The position numbers and the translations under genes were made by a program. Shown one piece after another: positions 54,531 through 63,990 of a stretch of DNA of 64,000 nucleotides. The first letter of the stretch is position 1. Every line of letters begins with the position of its first letter. The notes beneath the pieces are model-generated. The model worked only from the letters and a program-made list of their open reading frames with translations, was not told the origin of the DNA and did not search any database. Source of the stretch: Cyclobacteriaceae bacterium (GTDB lineage: Bacteria; Bacteroidota; Bacteroidia; Cytophagales; Cyclobacteriaceae); contig JAEUUG010000018.1 in the NCBI GenBank assembly GCA_016787565.1, positions 233,375-297,374 of the forward strand, given 5' to 3'.

Positions 54531-55117
54531 ATAGTCTGTTAAACAAAAATCTCTTCTTTGTAAAAGAACACGTTGCCATGTTCAAAGCCGCCAACAGCTT
54601 TGATATTTATGACGGGGAAACTCAAAATATCATCCTGCAATGCCGCGAAGAGAATCTCGGCTTCTTTACAAAAATGCTTCGCTTTACCGACTACAAGCGG
54701 ATGACGCCTCTTGAAATTGATATTCGAACAACACAAGGCGAAAAAATTCTGACCGTGAAACGCGGTGTTTCCCTCTTTCTTTCCAGTGTAGAGGTGTTGG
54801 ATGAAAAGGGAATGGTTATTGGTAAATTCGAACAGAAATTTTTCTCCATTGGCGGGAAGTTTGAAGTGCGTGATGCCAGCGATCGGCCACTTTGCATGCT
54901 GAAAGGAAAATGGACAAGCTGGGACTTTCAATTCGTTTCGAGCGATAATCAGGTTTTTGCTTCCGTCAATAAAAAATGGGCAGGCTTTGGCAAGGAGTTC
55001 TTCACCTCAGCCGATAACTATGTTCTGCAAATCAGTCCGGACGTGCCGGAGAACCATCCCTTGCGCATGCTCATTATGGCTGCCGTGATGTGCATCGATC
55101 TGGTATTGAAAGAATGA
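54527..55117 (+). CDS. LOR/phospholipid-scramblase-like (tubby-fold) protein
   Basis: The 196-residue protein resembles the LURP-one-related/scramblase family (a 12-stranded tubby-like barrel around a central helix). Visible features are the beta-rich start (FVKEHVAMFKAANSFDIYD), paired strands with repeated lysines and aromatics (IDIRTTQGEKILTVKRG, VLDEKGMVIGKFEQKFF, FEVRDASDRPLCMLKGKW) and a C-terminal hydrophobic helix (RMLIMAAVMCIDLVLKE). Functions of bacterial members are not known. It overlaps mtfA by ATGA, so the two are coupled in translation, suggesting they act together. A terminator follows. Confidence 0.75.
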   Translation: MNSLLNKNLFFVKEHVAMFKAANSFDIYDGETQNIILQCREENLGFFTKMLRFTDYKRMTPLEIDIRTTQGEKILTVKRGVSLFLSSVEVLDEKGMVIGKFEQKFFSIGGKFEVRDASDRPLCMLKGKWTSWDFQFVSSDNQVFASVNKKWAGFGKEFFTSADNYVLQISPDVPENHPLRMLIMAAVMCIDLVLKE

Positions 55118-55146
55118 CCAAAAGCACTAAAGTTTTGACTTCTATG

Positions 55147-55170
55147 ATCCACCCTAAAGGTGGATTTTTA
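55147..55170 (+). terminator. Terminator after the mtfA-LOR pair
   Basis: ATCCACC (55147-55153) pairs with GGTGGAT (55159-55165), five-base loop, followed by a T run. Confidence 0.8.
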
Positions 55171-55236
55171 GTTAAAATCAGGTAAAAATCCTTAGTTTTA
55201 AACCGCTTTAACAGGCCCTACTTAAATCCAAACCTA

Positions 55237-57669
55237 ATGTGGAATAGAGCAGCCCAGTTTATCATTCAATACCGGATACCGATGATTGCTGTCATCGGAG
55301 TAATAACCGTCTTCATGGGCTATTACGCAACAAAAGTGGAGATGAGTTATGACTTCGCACGTTCCGTTCCTCCGGAAGATCCGGATATGATTTACCTCAA
55401 CAAATTCAAGGAGCAATTTGGCGAGGACGGCAACATCATTGCTGTGGGCATGAAAGACAGCGCCATCTATCAACTTAAAAATTTTGATGCCTTTCGTGAA
55501 CTCGGTGAAGAAGTGAAAAAAATCAATGGCGTAAATGAAGTCATCTCTTTACCTAAGCTCATTACCATTCTGAAAGACACTGCTAACCAGCGATTCTATC
55601 TCTCTAAAATTTTTCCAGATACGATTACCTCTCAAAGCGCACTAGATAGTCTGCTAACCGAAGCCCTGACACAACGATTATTTATGGGGCAGATTGTGAA
55701 CACCGGCAATGGTGCCACCATGATGCTGGTGGCTGTACAAAAAGAAGTGATGAACTCATCGAGGCGAGAAGCCATGACCGATTCATTGTTAGCAGCCGGA
55801 AAAAGATTTGAGGCAAAGACCAACATTCCCTTGCGGTATGCAGGCCTTCCATTTATTCGCACCGTTGTTGCGAATGCCATTAAATATGAAATGAAAATAT
55901 TTCTGATTGCTTCGGTGGTAATTACCGGATTGATCATGTTTCTGTTCTTTCGCTCTTCACGTGCCGTGTTGTTTTCCATGATCATCATTGGCGTACTGGT
56001 CATCTGGACCATTGGGACACTGGCCCTTTTTCATTTCAAGATTACCCTGCTTACCGGTTTAATCCCTCCGGTGATTGTGACCATTGGCATAACCAATGCG
56101 ATTTACCTGCTAAACAAGTATCACCTCGAGTTTGATAAATCGAAAGACAAACTGAAAGCGATAACCGTGGTGGTTCAAAAAATGGGACTGGCCACCTTCC
56201 TTACCAACCTGACAGTGGCGATAGGTTTTCTGACCTTACTCGCCACCGATATCACGATTCTCCGGGAATTTGGTATCGTGGCTGGCATCAACATCATGGC
56301 CTTGTTTGTAGTCAGCCTGGTGATGATACCAAGTATTCTATATTGGTTACCGGCTCCAACCGAAAAGCATCTTCGCCATTTAACGTTCCCGTTAATGGGT
56401 GGCTTTCTGAAATTAGTGGACGTTATGGTGCATCGGCATCGGCTTACCATTTATGGTGTATCGCTGGTGCTGGCGGCTCTTTCGCTCTATGGTATTTCAA
56501 AGCTTAAATCGGTTTCCTTCATGGTGGATGATGTACCGGAAGAAAGCCAGATTAAAAAAGACTTGAAATTTTTTGAAGCTAATTTCAGTGGCATCATGCC
56601 GTTGGAAATTGTAATCGAGTTCAAGACCAAAAAGAAAAGACCAATTCTCGACATCGCTAACCTTAAAAAGATAGATGAATTCGAAAGCTTTCTAGACTCC
56701 ATCTCCTTTATGTCGAAACCTGTTTCGGTAGTAAGCTTTGTGAAGGCGGCCAAGCAGGCTTTCTATAACAACAATCCTGACCGGTATTCGCTTCCCACAA
56801 AAAGTGAGGCAGCATTTATTATGCGCTATATGAAAGGCCAGTCTGACAGCAAAGGCCTCTATAAATCATTTGTCGATTCTGCCTTTACCAAAATGCGCAT
56901 CTCCGCCCAGATTGCTGACATCGGTTCTATCCGACTAGACTCACTGGTGCACGATGTTATTGAACCACGAATGAATGCCACATTTGTTTCTACAGAAAAA
57001 GACACGATTGTTACGGCCATTACCGGATCAACGAAAATTTTCATCAAGGGAAATAAATTTCTGGTAGCCAACCTGCAGGAAAGTTTATTACTTGCTTTTT
57101 TGCTGATTACCCTATCCATGGCATTTCTCTTTGCCAACATCCGAATGATCATCATTTCGTTAATACCGAATTTGCTGGCACTTATGATTACCGCGGGATT
57201 GATGGGTTACTTCAACATACCCCTTAAAGCCAGTACCGCCCTGATCTTCAGCATAACCTTTGGAATTTCGGTTGATAACTCTATCCGTTTCCTCGCGAAA
57301 TACCGCCAGGAAATTTTGTCGAACAACTTCTTCATTCCGGTCGCGGTAAGTGACAGTATTCTGGAAACAGGAAAAAGCATCATGTATACATCCATTGTGC
57401 TCTTTGCCGGGTTTATCATTTTCACCTTCTCATCGTTTGGAGGAACGATAGCGCTAGGATTATTGACGTCCACCACGCTGGTCATTTCTATGTTTACCAA
57501 TATTATTCTGCTTCCAGCCCTCATCATGACCTTCGATAAGGCTAAAAAGAGAAAAGACGGGCACATGTTGATTGATGATTTCGACTCCAGTTTTTATGGA
57601 GAACAGGAAGATGAAGAAATTGACCTGAATAAGATTAAAATTCACAACCGACATTCGGCTGCCGAGTAA
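55237..57669 (+). CDS. RND/MMPL family transporter
   Basis: The 810-residue inner-membrane protein has two repeats of one helix, a large periplasmic domain, and five more helices. The first helix is FIIQYRIPMIAVIGVITVFMG; the sterol-sensing-like bundle has VIVTIGITNAIYLLNKYHLEFD and later ITFGISVDNSIRFLAKYRQEIL, with the GxSxDxx-type motif near the proton-relay Asp. MMPL-type members export lipids or hydrophobic compounds. No membrane-fusion or outer-membrane partner is adjacent, which favours lipid transport (HpnN-like) over tripartite drug efflux. The C-terminal tail (about 785-810) is cytosolic and acidic (GEQEDEEIDLNKI). Confidence 0.88.
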   Translation: MWNRAAQFIIQYRIPMIAVIGVITVFMGYYATKVEMSYDFARSVPPEDPDMIYLNKFKEQFGEDGNIIAVGMKDSAIYQLKNFDAFRELGEEVKKINGVNEVISLPKLITILKDTANQRFYLSKIFPDTITSQSALDSLLTEALTQRLFMGQIVNTGNGATMMLVAVQKEVMNSSRREAMTDSLLAAGKRFEAKTNIPLRYAGLPFIRTVVANAIKYEMKIFLIASVVITGLIMFLFFRSSRAVLFSMIIIGVLVIWTIGTLALFHFKITLLTGLIPPVIVTIGITNAIYLLNKYHLEFDKSKDKLKAITVVVQKMGLATFLTNLTVAIGFLTLLATDITILREFGIVAGINIMALFVVSLVMIPSILYWLPAPTEKHLRHLTFPLMGGFLKLVDVMVHRHRLTIYGVSLVLAALSLYGISKLKSVSFMVDDVPEESQIKKDLKFFEANFSGIMPLEIVIEFKTKKKRPILDIANLKKIDEFESFLDSISFMSKPVSVVSFVKAAKQAFYNNNPDRYSLPTKSEAAFIMRYMKGQSDSKGLYKSFVDSAFTKMRISAQIADIGSIRLDSLVHDVIEPRMNATFVSTEKDTIVTAITGSTKIFIKGNKFLVANLQESLLLAFLLITLSMAFLFANIRMIIISLIPNLLALMITAGLMGYFNIPLKASTALIFSITFGISVDNSIRFLAKYRQEILSNNFFIPVAVSDSILETGKSIMYTSIVLFAGFIIFTFSSFGGTIALGLLTSTTLVISMFTNIILLPALIMTFDKAKKRKDGHMLIDDFDSSFYGEQEDEEIDLNKIKIHNRHSAAE

Positions 57670-57757
57670 CTTTTAATGCTTATTTGCTCCTCTACCAGAG
57701 GCATTTTTACCTTTCAATCAATCGTAAAATCGTAGTTCGTAAATCGCAAATAAGAAA

Positions 57758-57765
57758 TATCTTTG
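57758..57765 (+). promoter_or_regulatory. -7 promoter box of ileS
   Basis: TATCTTTG, exact match, with TTC (57736-57738) 19 bases upstream instead of TTG. It overlaps the TTG at 57763 that could otherwise be taken as a start, so the ATG at 57811 is favoured. Confidence 0.65.
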
Positions 57766-57810
57766 CGCCTTACCATAAACCGTATACGTCAATCGTACTT
57801 CGAAACAGCC

Positions 57811-60800
57811 ATGGCCGGTCACTACAAAGAGTTTAAAGAGCTGAATTTTGCCAAAATAGCAGATGAAATCCTCGAGTTCTGGAAAGAAGAAAAGATTTTT
57901 GAGAAGTCCGTAACCAACCGCGAAGGAGCCCCATCCTTTACTTTTTATGAGGGCCCACCGTCTGCCAATGGCACACCCGGAATTCACCACGTCATGGCCC
58001 GCACGGTAAAAGATATTTTTTGCCGGTACAAAACACTTCAGGGATACCAGGTAAAACGCAAGGGTGGATGGGATACGCACGGCCTTCCTGTTGAACTACA
58101 GGTTGAAAAACAACTGGGCATTACCAAAGACGACATCGGTAAAAAAATATCCATTGAAGATTACAATAAGAAGTGCCGTGAAACGGTGATGTTGTACAAA
58201 GATCAGTGGGATGATCTGACCATGAAGATGGGATACTGGGTTGACCTCGACAATCCGTACATCACATACGAAAAGGAATACATCGAATCACTGTGGTGGA
58301 TACTGAAAGAGTTTTATAAAAAAGGTCTGCTCTACAAGGGATACACCATTCAGCCGTACTCACCGGCTGCCGGCACCGGATTAAGCTCGCATGAACTCAA
58401 CTTACCGGGATGCTACAAGGATGTGAAGGATACTTCGATTGTGGCACAGTTTAAGGTGAAGAAAAATCAACAATCAAATTTTCTGTTCGATTCACTCAAC
58501 AATGCTAGTCAAAGTGGTTTAGATGTATCTTTTGAACAGAGAACTAGCGAGGTATTCATTTTAGCCTGGACGACAACACCGTGGACATTACCTTCAAATA
58601 CTGCTTTAGCTGTAGGACCAGCCATCAAGTATTGTTTGGTTAAATGTAGAAATCCTTATACAGGCAAACTAGGGGCGGTAATTTTAGCACAAGATACTTT
58701 TAGTAAATTTTTTATAGCTCCGAATAACCTATTTGATCAAGAAGGAAATCCCACAATATTTATATCCCAATCTATACCTGATAAACGGAGAGTGGATTAT
58801 TGGGAAATCCTGATGGCAAATATTACAGGCAAGCAACTAGTCGGCATCGCGTACGAACAATTGATGCCGTATGTTCAGCCCTTGTACGATGCTGATAAAG
58901 CATTCCAAGTTGTAGCTGGCGATTTTGTTACAACCGAAGATGGTACAGGTGTGGTGCATACCTCTCCAACATTTGGTGCCGATGACTTCCGCGTAGCCAA
59001 ACAAAACGGCATACCGCCACTAACAGTAAAGGATGAAGCAGATAATGAAGTTCCTACGGTTGACAAGAAAGGAAAATTCATCAGCATCATTGGCGAGAAA
59101 CTAAAAGAAGGTGTTGCGAGGTTCGGCATCAAAACACACAAAGCTTTACAAGCGGATGATTTCTACGTGAAGAACTATACGAACGAAGATGAAAGTCATC
59201 CCGATTATAAAAACACCGATGTTATCATCTCTATCATTCTGAAAGAAGAGAATAAAGCATTTAAGGTGGAGAAGTATGAACACACCTACCCGCATTGCTG
59301 GCGCACAGATAAACCGGTATTATACTATCCACTGGATTCATGGTTCATCAAAACTACCGCGTTGAAAGACCGCATGGTGCAGTTGAACAAGACGATCAAC
59401 TGGAAGCCCGAATCCACGGGCACAGGCCGGTTTGGAAATTGGTTAGAGAATCTGGTGGACTGGAATTTATCGCGCTCGCGCTATTGGGGAACACCACTTC
59501 CCATCTGGCGAACAAAAGATAACAAAGAAGAAATTTGCATTGGCTCATTGGCTGAGTTGAATGCTGAAGTAGCCAAGTCAGTGAACGCTGGTTTCATGAA
59601 AACTACTCTCCCGAATGATTTTGATTTACACCGCCCGTATGTAGATGATGTTGTGCTGGTGAGTGCTTCCGGTCAGCCAATGTATCGCGAAGCGGATTTG
59701 ATTGATGTTTGGTTTGATTCCGGTGCAATGCCCTACGCGCAATGGCATTATCCGTTTGAGAACAACGATGTTTTCGCAACTAATTATCCTGCCGATTTTA
59801 TTGCCGAAGGTGTTGACCAGACACGCGGCTGGTTCTTTACGCTACATGCCATTGCTGTGATGCTGAACGAAAGCAGCAATGAAATAGCGGCAGTCAACAA
59901 AAAAGTTAACAACGGTGGTGTGGCATTTAAAAATGTCATCTCCAATGGATTGGTGCTCGACAAAAGCGGCAATAAAATGTCGAAGAGCAAGGGCAATGTG
60001 GTGAACCCTTTTGAAACATTGGCAAAGTACGGACCTGATGTTGTGCGCTGGTACATGATTGAAAATGCACCACCGTGGGACAACCTTAAGTTTGATTTCG
60101 ATGGTATCACCGAAGTACAACGTAGATTTTTCGGAACACTTCAGAATACGTATTCATTCTTTGCGCTCTATGCCAACATCGATGGGTTCCAGAAAGATGA
60201 GATGCATAACGTTCCGTATGAAAAACTTACACACCTTGATCGCTGGATCATTTCCAAGCTTCAGACGCTCGAGACTGAAGTGCGCAAGGCATACGAAGAG
60301 TATGAACCAACTCGTGCCGCCCGTGCCCTACAGGATTTTGTAAACGATCATCTTTCTAACTGGTATGTACGCTTGAATCGCAAGCGGTTCTGGAAGGGAG
60401 AAATGAGCGAAGATAAGAAAGCCGCCTACGAAACATTATATGAATGTCTGATGATCGTAGGTCAGCTCATGGCACCCATCGCACCATTCTTCAGCGATTG
60501 GATGTATGGCAACCTGACCGAGAACATTCGCGAAGCTGCAATCAAAAACAATACTCCGCTGCGTCATGCGTCTGTACACCTGACGGATCTCGCACAACCA
60601 GAAAGTAATCGGGTGGATGCTGAGTTAGAAAAATCAATGGAGTACGCGCAACGCATTTGTTCGTTGGTGCACTCTATCCGAAAAAATTCAAGAATCAAAG
60701 TGCGAACACCGCTTCAGAAAATTTTGTTGCCGGTGCTGGATGAAAAATTTGCCAGCCGCATTAAAGGAGTAGAAGAAATTATTCTCGCAGAAGTCAATGT

Positions 60801-61359
60801 TAAATCCATTGAATACATTGATGATGCTTCAGGTGTTTTGGTGAAAAAAGTGAAGCCAAATTTTGCCAAGTTGGGAAAGCAATACGGTCCGAAGATGAAA
60901 GAGGTGTCAGCCATCATCAATGCGTTTACTGCAGAAGACATCGCTGCAATTGAAAAAAATGGGGCGTTGGCTAAAGGGGGTTTTAATCTGGTTGCTGAAG
61001 ATGTGTTGATAAGCTCGGAAGATATTCCAGGTTGGTCTGTTGCTGTTGAAGGTGGTGTTACGGTAGCCCTTGATATTACCCTTACCGAAGACTTGAAAAA
61101 AGAAGGTGTAGCACGTGATTTTGTTAACCGTGTACAGAATCTTCGTAAGGAAATGGGTCTTGAAGTGCTGGATAAGATCGGCATTGAAGTAGAGAAAGAT
61201 GGCGAGTTGATCGCTGCCGCACTGACAGAATTCAGAGAATACATCAGCACTGAAACCCAGGCCCTCACCCTGGAGTTCAAGGATCACGTGTCCAATCCCA
61301 CGGAGGTGGATATGGATGAGTTTATAGTGAAAGTGAAAATTTTTGTGAAGAACGCTTAA
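57811..61359 (+). CDS. ileS: Isoleucyl-tRNA synthetase
   Basis: It charges tRNA-Ile and edits misactivated valine. The protein has about 1182 residues. It shows the class I HIGH equivalent in PPSANGTPGIHHVMARTVKDI, HGLPVELQVEK, the editing-domain entry LAWTTTPWTLPSNTALAVG and the HTSPTFGADDFRVAKQNG block, GVDQTRGWFFTLHAIAV and the KMSKS loop GNKMSKSKGNVVNP. The long C-terminal part lacks an obvious zinc finger, typical of the eukaryote-like IleRS2 form. Part of the editing domain (about residues 220-345) reads unusually AT-rich. It is followed by lspA with a one-base overlap (TAATG). Confidence 0.96.
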   Translation: MAGHYKEFKELNFAKIADEILEFWKEEKIFEKSVTNREGAPSFTFYEGPPSANGTPGIHHVMARTVKDIFCRYKTLQGYQVKRKGGWDTHGLPVELQVEKQLGITKDDIGKKISIEDYNKKCRETVMLYKDQWDDLTMKMGYWVDLDNPYITYEKEYIESLWWILKEFYKKGLLYKGYTIQPYSPAAGTGLSSHELNLPGCYKDVKDTSIVAQFKVKKNQQSNFLFDSLNNASQSGLDVSFEQRTSEVFILAWTTTPWTLPSNTALAVGPAIKYCLVKCRNPYTGKLGAVILAQDTFSKFFIAPNNLFDQEGNPTIFISQSIPDKRRVDYWEILMANITGKQLVGIAYEQLMPYVQPLYDADKAFQVVAGDFVTTEDGTGVVHTSPTFGADDFRVAKQNGIPPLTVKDEADNEVPTVDKKGKFISIIGEKLKEGVARFGIKTHKALQADDFYVKNYTNEDESHPDYKNTDVIISIILKEENKAFKVEKYEHTYPHCWRTDKPVLYYPLDSWFIKTTALKDRMVQLNKTINWKPESTGTGRFGNWLENLVDWNLSRSRYWGTPLPIWRTKDNKEEICIGSLAELNAEVAKSVNAGFMKTTLPNDFDLHRPYVDDVVLVSASGQPMYREADLIDVWFDSGAMPYAQWHYPFENNDVFATNYPADFIAEGVDQTRGWFFTLHAIAVMLNESSNEIAAVNKKVNNGGVAFKNVISNGLVLDKSGNKMSKSKGNVVNPFETLAKYGPDVVRWYMIENAPPWDNLKFDFDGITEVQRRFFGTLQNTYSFFALYANIDGFQKDEMHNVPYEKLTHLDRWIISKLQTLETEVRKAYEEYEPTRAARALQDFVNDHLSNWYVRLNRKRFWKGEMSEDKKAAYETLYECLMIVGQLMAPIAPFFSDWMYGNLTENIREAAIKNNTPLRHASVHLTDLAQPESNRVDAELEKSMEYAQRICSLVHSIRKNSRIKVRTPLQKILLPVLDEKFASRIKGVEEIILAEVNVKSIEYIDDASGVLVKKVKPNFAKLGKQYGPKMKEVSAIINAFTAEDIAAIEKNGALAKGGFNLVAEDVLISSEDIPGWSVAVEGGVTVALDITLTEDLKKEGVARDFVNRVQNLRKEMGLEVLDKIGIEVEKDGELIAAALTEFREYISTETQALTLEFKDHVSNPTEVDMDEFIVKVKIFVKNA

Positions 61360-62036
61360 TGAAAACATACCGGTACTTTTTGCTCGCGCTAACCGTCATT
61401 ATCATTGATCAGGTATCTAAGCTGCTCGTGCATGAACATATGTATCTGCACCAGGAAATCAATGTACTGGGCGATTGGTTTCGGCTACACTACTTACTGA
61501 ATCCAGGTATGGCCTTTGGCATTCGCTGGAACAATGAGTTTGGAAAACTTGCCCTAACCGCCTTTCGAATAGCCGCTATGTTTGGTATCGGATATTACCT
61601 TTATAAGATGGCCACACGAGAAGCCCATGTAGGGTTTCTCTGGTGTATGGCACTGATTCTGGGAGGTGCTATTGGTAATGTCATTGACAGTACATTTTAT
61701 GGTGTATTTTTAAATAATCATCCGGCTAACTCTCCAACACCTTGGTTCCATGGTCAGGTGATTGACATGCTGTTCTTTCCAATTTTTGAGTTTGCCTGGC
61801 CGGAGTGGGTACCTTTCGTTGGGGGCGACAACTTCTTATTCTTCAGCCCGGTTTTTAACATTGCTGACTCTTCGATTTTCATTGGCGTAGTAATCATCCT
61901 GTTGTACCAACGAACATTCTTCAAATTACATCATGACGAAGATGAACTTATAAATCCGGAATCAAATCCACCATCTCAAAGTGGAGTGCCTAATCCTATG
62001 CTGGAGAAGCAGCCTGATACACCTATGCAGGAATGA
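61359..62036 (+). CDS. lspA: Lipoprotein signal peptidase (LspA)
   Basis: LspA cleaves signal peptides of diacylated prolipoproteins in the inner membrane. The 225-residue protein has four helices, with IIIDQVSKLLVHEHM, FRLHYLLNPGMAFGI, LILGGAIGNVIDSTFYGVF and VFNIADSSIFIGVVIIL, covering the conserved Asp catalytic dyad (NVIDS and NIADS). It is longer than E. coli LspA (164): an insert lies between the catalytic regions (NHPANSPTPWFHGQVIDMLFF and onward), and a hydrophilic tail rich in Pro, Ser and Gln follows. This matches the long LspA of Bacteroidota. The ileS stop and lspA ATG share one base. Confidence 0.95.
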   Translation: MKTYRYFLLALTVIIIDQVSKLLVHEHMYLHQEINVLGDWFRLHYLLNPGMAFGIRWNNEFGKLALTAFRIAAMFGIGYYLYKMATREAHVGFLWCMALILGGAIGNVIDSTFYGVFLNNHPANSPTPWFHGQVIDMLFFPIFEFAWPEWVPFVGGDNFLFFSPVFNIADSSIFIGVVIILLYQRTFFKLHHDEDELINPESNPPSQSGVPNPMLEKQPDTPMQE

Positions 62037-62139
62037 TCATCTCCAGTTGTTGATACCAAATCAACGCTAGCAACCGTTAGTCTAATTCATTATTCTTATT
62101 ACTTTTAGGGTTATCAACTAATCCTTAACCAAAGAAGTA

Positions 62140-63654
62140 ATGGCGAATCCTCTATTCACTAAAAAACCACTCGATATTTTGATGAAAGAGTCCGGTGATT
62201 CAGCACACGGACTTAAACGGACACTTGGTAAATTCAATCTGATGGCCTTGGGGGTCGGTGCTATTATTGGTGCAGGAATATTCGTCCTCACCGGTCAGGC
62301 TGCAGCACAATATGCGGGACCTGCTGTTTCGATATCATTTATTGTATCGGCACTGGCATGTGCTTTTGCAGGGCTTTGCTATGCCGAGTTTGCAGCCATG
62401 ATTCCCATTGCTGGTAGCGCTTACACCTACGCATATGCAACCATGGGCCGTTTCGTTGCCTGGATAATTGGATGGGCACTGGTACTGGAGTATCTTTTTG
62501 CAGGATCAACAGTTGCCGTAGGATGGTCTGGCTATGTTGTTAGTTTTCTTGGGAAAAACATGGGAATTGAAATCCCACCGCAATTTACTGCCGCGACAGG
62601 TTCAGAACTTATCAAGACTGCCGATGGCTGGATGGCGCATACAAACGAACTGGTGACTTCATTAGAAGCTTCAGGCATAAGTATTGAATCCTTGCCACAT
62701 GTCACAGCTATTGTAAACTTACCTGCTGTTATCATTGTCATGCTGATCACAGCCCTCTTAACCCGGGGAATAAAAGAGTCTGCTATTTTCAACAACATTA
62801 TTGTTGCCGTCAAACTTATTGTTATTCTGCTTTTTGTTGCCTTCGGATGGCAATATGTTCATGCCGAAAATTGGACACCATTCATACCGGATAATACCGG
62901 AACGTTTGGGCAGTTTGGTGTCTCCGGCATTCTCCGCGCATCTGCAGTTATCTTTTTTGCTTATATCGGCTTTGATGCTGTATCGACAGCTGCACAGGAA
63001 GCTAAGAATCCCCAAAAAGATATGCCATGGGGTATTCTTGGCTCACTGCTAATTTGTACACTGGTATATATTCTTGTATCCTTTGTTATGACAGGCATTG
63101 CACCCTATCAGGAATTGAATACCGCGGCACCCATTGCAGTAGCCATTGATAAAGCTGGTGCCGGATTGGCCTGGTTAAGTCCGCTGATTAAAATCGGAGC
63201 AATAGCTGGATTGACGTCAGTAATATTGGTTATGCTGATGGGTCAAACACGAATCTTCTATTCGATGGCTAACGATGGCTTATTCTTTAAACCCTTCTCA
63301 AAGATTCACCCTACGTTTGGCACACCCTATACGTCAACAATAATTACAGGCATTGTTGCCATGGCTGCCTCTGGATTACTGCCAATTTCATTGTTGGGAG
63401 AATTGGTTTCAGTTGGTACGCTACTCGCCTTTATCATTGTGTGCATCGGAATTTTGATCCTTCGCTACAAGAGTCCTGATCTTAAGCGTCCCTTTAAAAC
63501 TCCATTTTTTCCTTATGTACCCATACTTGGCATTATCTGTTGTACAGGCGTTATGGCTTTCTTAAATGGAATAACTTTTCTGATTGCACTCGGCTGGCTG
63601 GCAATAGGACTTGTGATTTACTTTTCCTATGGAAGTAAAAATGCTAAGTACTGA
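62140..63654 (+). CDS. Amino-acid permease, APC superfamily (cationic-amino-acid-transporter type)
   Basis: The 504-residue inner-membrane protein has about 12 helices. It begins KRTLGKFNLMALGVGAIIGAGIFVLTG (helix 1 with the GxG substrate-binding break) and has CYAEFAAMIPIAGSAYTYAYATMG, FFAYIGFDAVSTAAQEAKNPQKDMPWGIL (helix 6 region with AEE-like loop) and LMGQTRIFYSMANDGLFFKPFSKIHP, all markers of the CAT/YfnA subgroup. The substrate is not readable; it could be a cationic or neutral amino acid. A TACTTTTA sequence (62100-62107) 32 bp upstream is one base off the -7 form. Confidence 0.92.
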   Translation: MANPLFTKKPLDILMKESGDSAHGLKRTLGKFNLMALGVGAIIGAGIFVLTGQAAAQYAGPAVSISFIVSALACAFAGLCYAEFAAMIPIAGSAYTYAYATMGRFVAWIIGWALVLEYLFAGSTVAVGWSGYVVSFLGKNMGIEIPPQFTAATGSELIKTADGWMAHTNELVTSLEASGISIESLPHVTAIVNLPAVIIVMLITALLTRGIKESAIFNNIIVAVKLIVILLFVAFGWQYVHAENWTPFIPDNTGTFGQFGVSGILRASAVIFFAYIGFDAVSTAAQEAKNPQKDMPWGILGSLLICTLVYILVSFVMTGIAPYQELNTAAPIAVAIDKAGAGLAWLSPLIKIGAIAGLTSVILVMLMGQTRIFYSMANDGLFFKPFSKIHPTFGTPYTSTIITGIVAMAASGLLPISLLGELVSVGTLLAFIIVCIGILILRYKSPDLKRPFKTPFFPYVPILGIICCTGVMAFLNGITFLIALGWLAIGLVIYFSYGSKNAKY

Positions 63655-63694
63655 TTTATACTACACTACAATATCTCCTTGTGGTTCTAGCTAC

Positions 63695-63731
63695 ATAAAG
63701 GCTGTCTCAACCTGACAGCCTTTATTTTTTA
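63695..63731 (+). terminator. Terminator after the amino-acid permease
   Basis: Twelve-base-pair stem ATAAAGGCTGTC/GACAGCCTTTAT (63695-63706 with 63714-63725), seven-base loop, TTTTTT tail. The region from 63732 to about 63814 holds no feature I can recognise. Confidence 0.9.
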
Positions 63732-63831
63732 TATGAGCTACTGTGAAGTTTCGTGAAAAAATTACTTCCCTAGCTTAACTCCCAATTGGTCCCGGTTCTC
63801 GATGCATGTGACGTACTTGTTTAGGCATAAA

Positions 63832-63859
63832 AAAAGCCTTCGATTTCGCGAAGGCTTTT
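63832..63859 (-). terminator. rRNA-operon terminator, copy 1
   Basis: Eleven-base-pair stem AAAAGCCTTCG/CGAAGGCTTTT (63832-63842 with 63849-63859), six-base loop; on the minus strand it is followed by seven Ts in all and then ATGCC. The stem is strong in both directions. Confidence 0.85.
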
Positions 63860-63870
63860 CTGCTTGAAAG

Positions 63871-63938
63871 ATAGGCAACGACTTACTCTCCCAGGTTTCC
63901 CGCCAAAGGGCGGGCCATCAGCGCTGGTGGGCCTGCTT
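63871..63938 (-). pseudogene. 5S rRNA fragment (3' half only)
   Basis: On the minus strand the segment contains CCACCAGCGCTGATGG, a helix-IV hairpin CCCGCCC-TTT-GGCGGG, GGGAGAGTAAGTCG and TTGCCTAT, in the order of the 3' half of bacterial 5S rRNA (typical: AGCGC.GATGG...GGGAGAGTAGGTCG..GCC). Nothing matching the 5' half (helices II-III with the CCGAACNC loop) lies upstream; the sequence instead enters the repeat of the terminator. It therefore looks like a truncated duplicate left beside a functional rRNA operon. Confidence 0.75.
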
Positions 63939-63951
63939 ATTTGGGCATAAA

Positions 63952-63979
63952 AAAAGCCTTCGATTTCGCGAAGGCTTTT
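63952..63979 (-). terminator. rRNA-operon terminator, copy 2
   Basis: Identical to copy 1, displaced by 120 bp: stem arms at 63952-63962 and 63969-63979. It is probably the primary terminator of the rRNA operon that lies to the right. Confidence 0.85.
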
Positions 63980-63990
63980 CTGCTTGAAAG

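Noticed and set aside
60714..61280. Open frame of 188 codons on the minus strand over ileS
   Set aside because: It is serine-rich and without domain features, antisense to the conserved ileS C-terminal part; a shadow.
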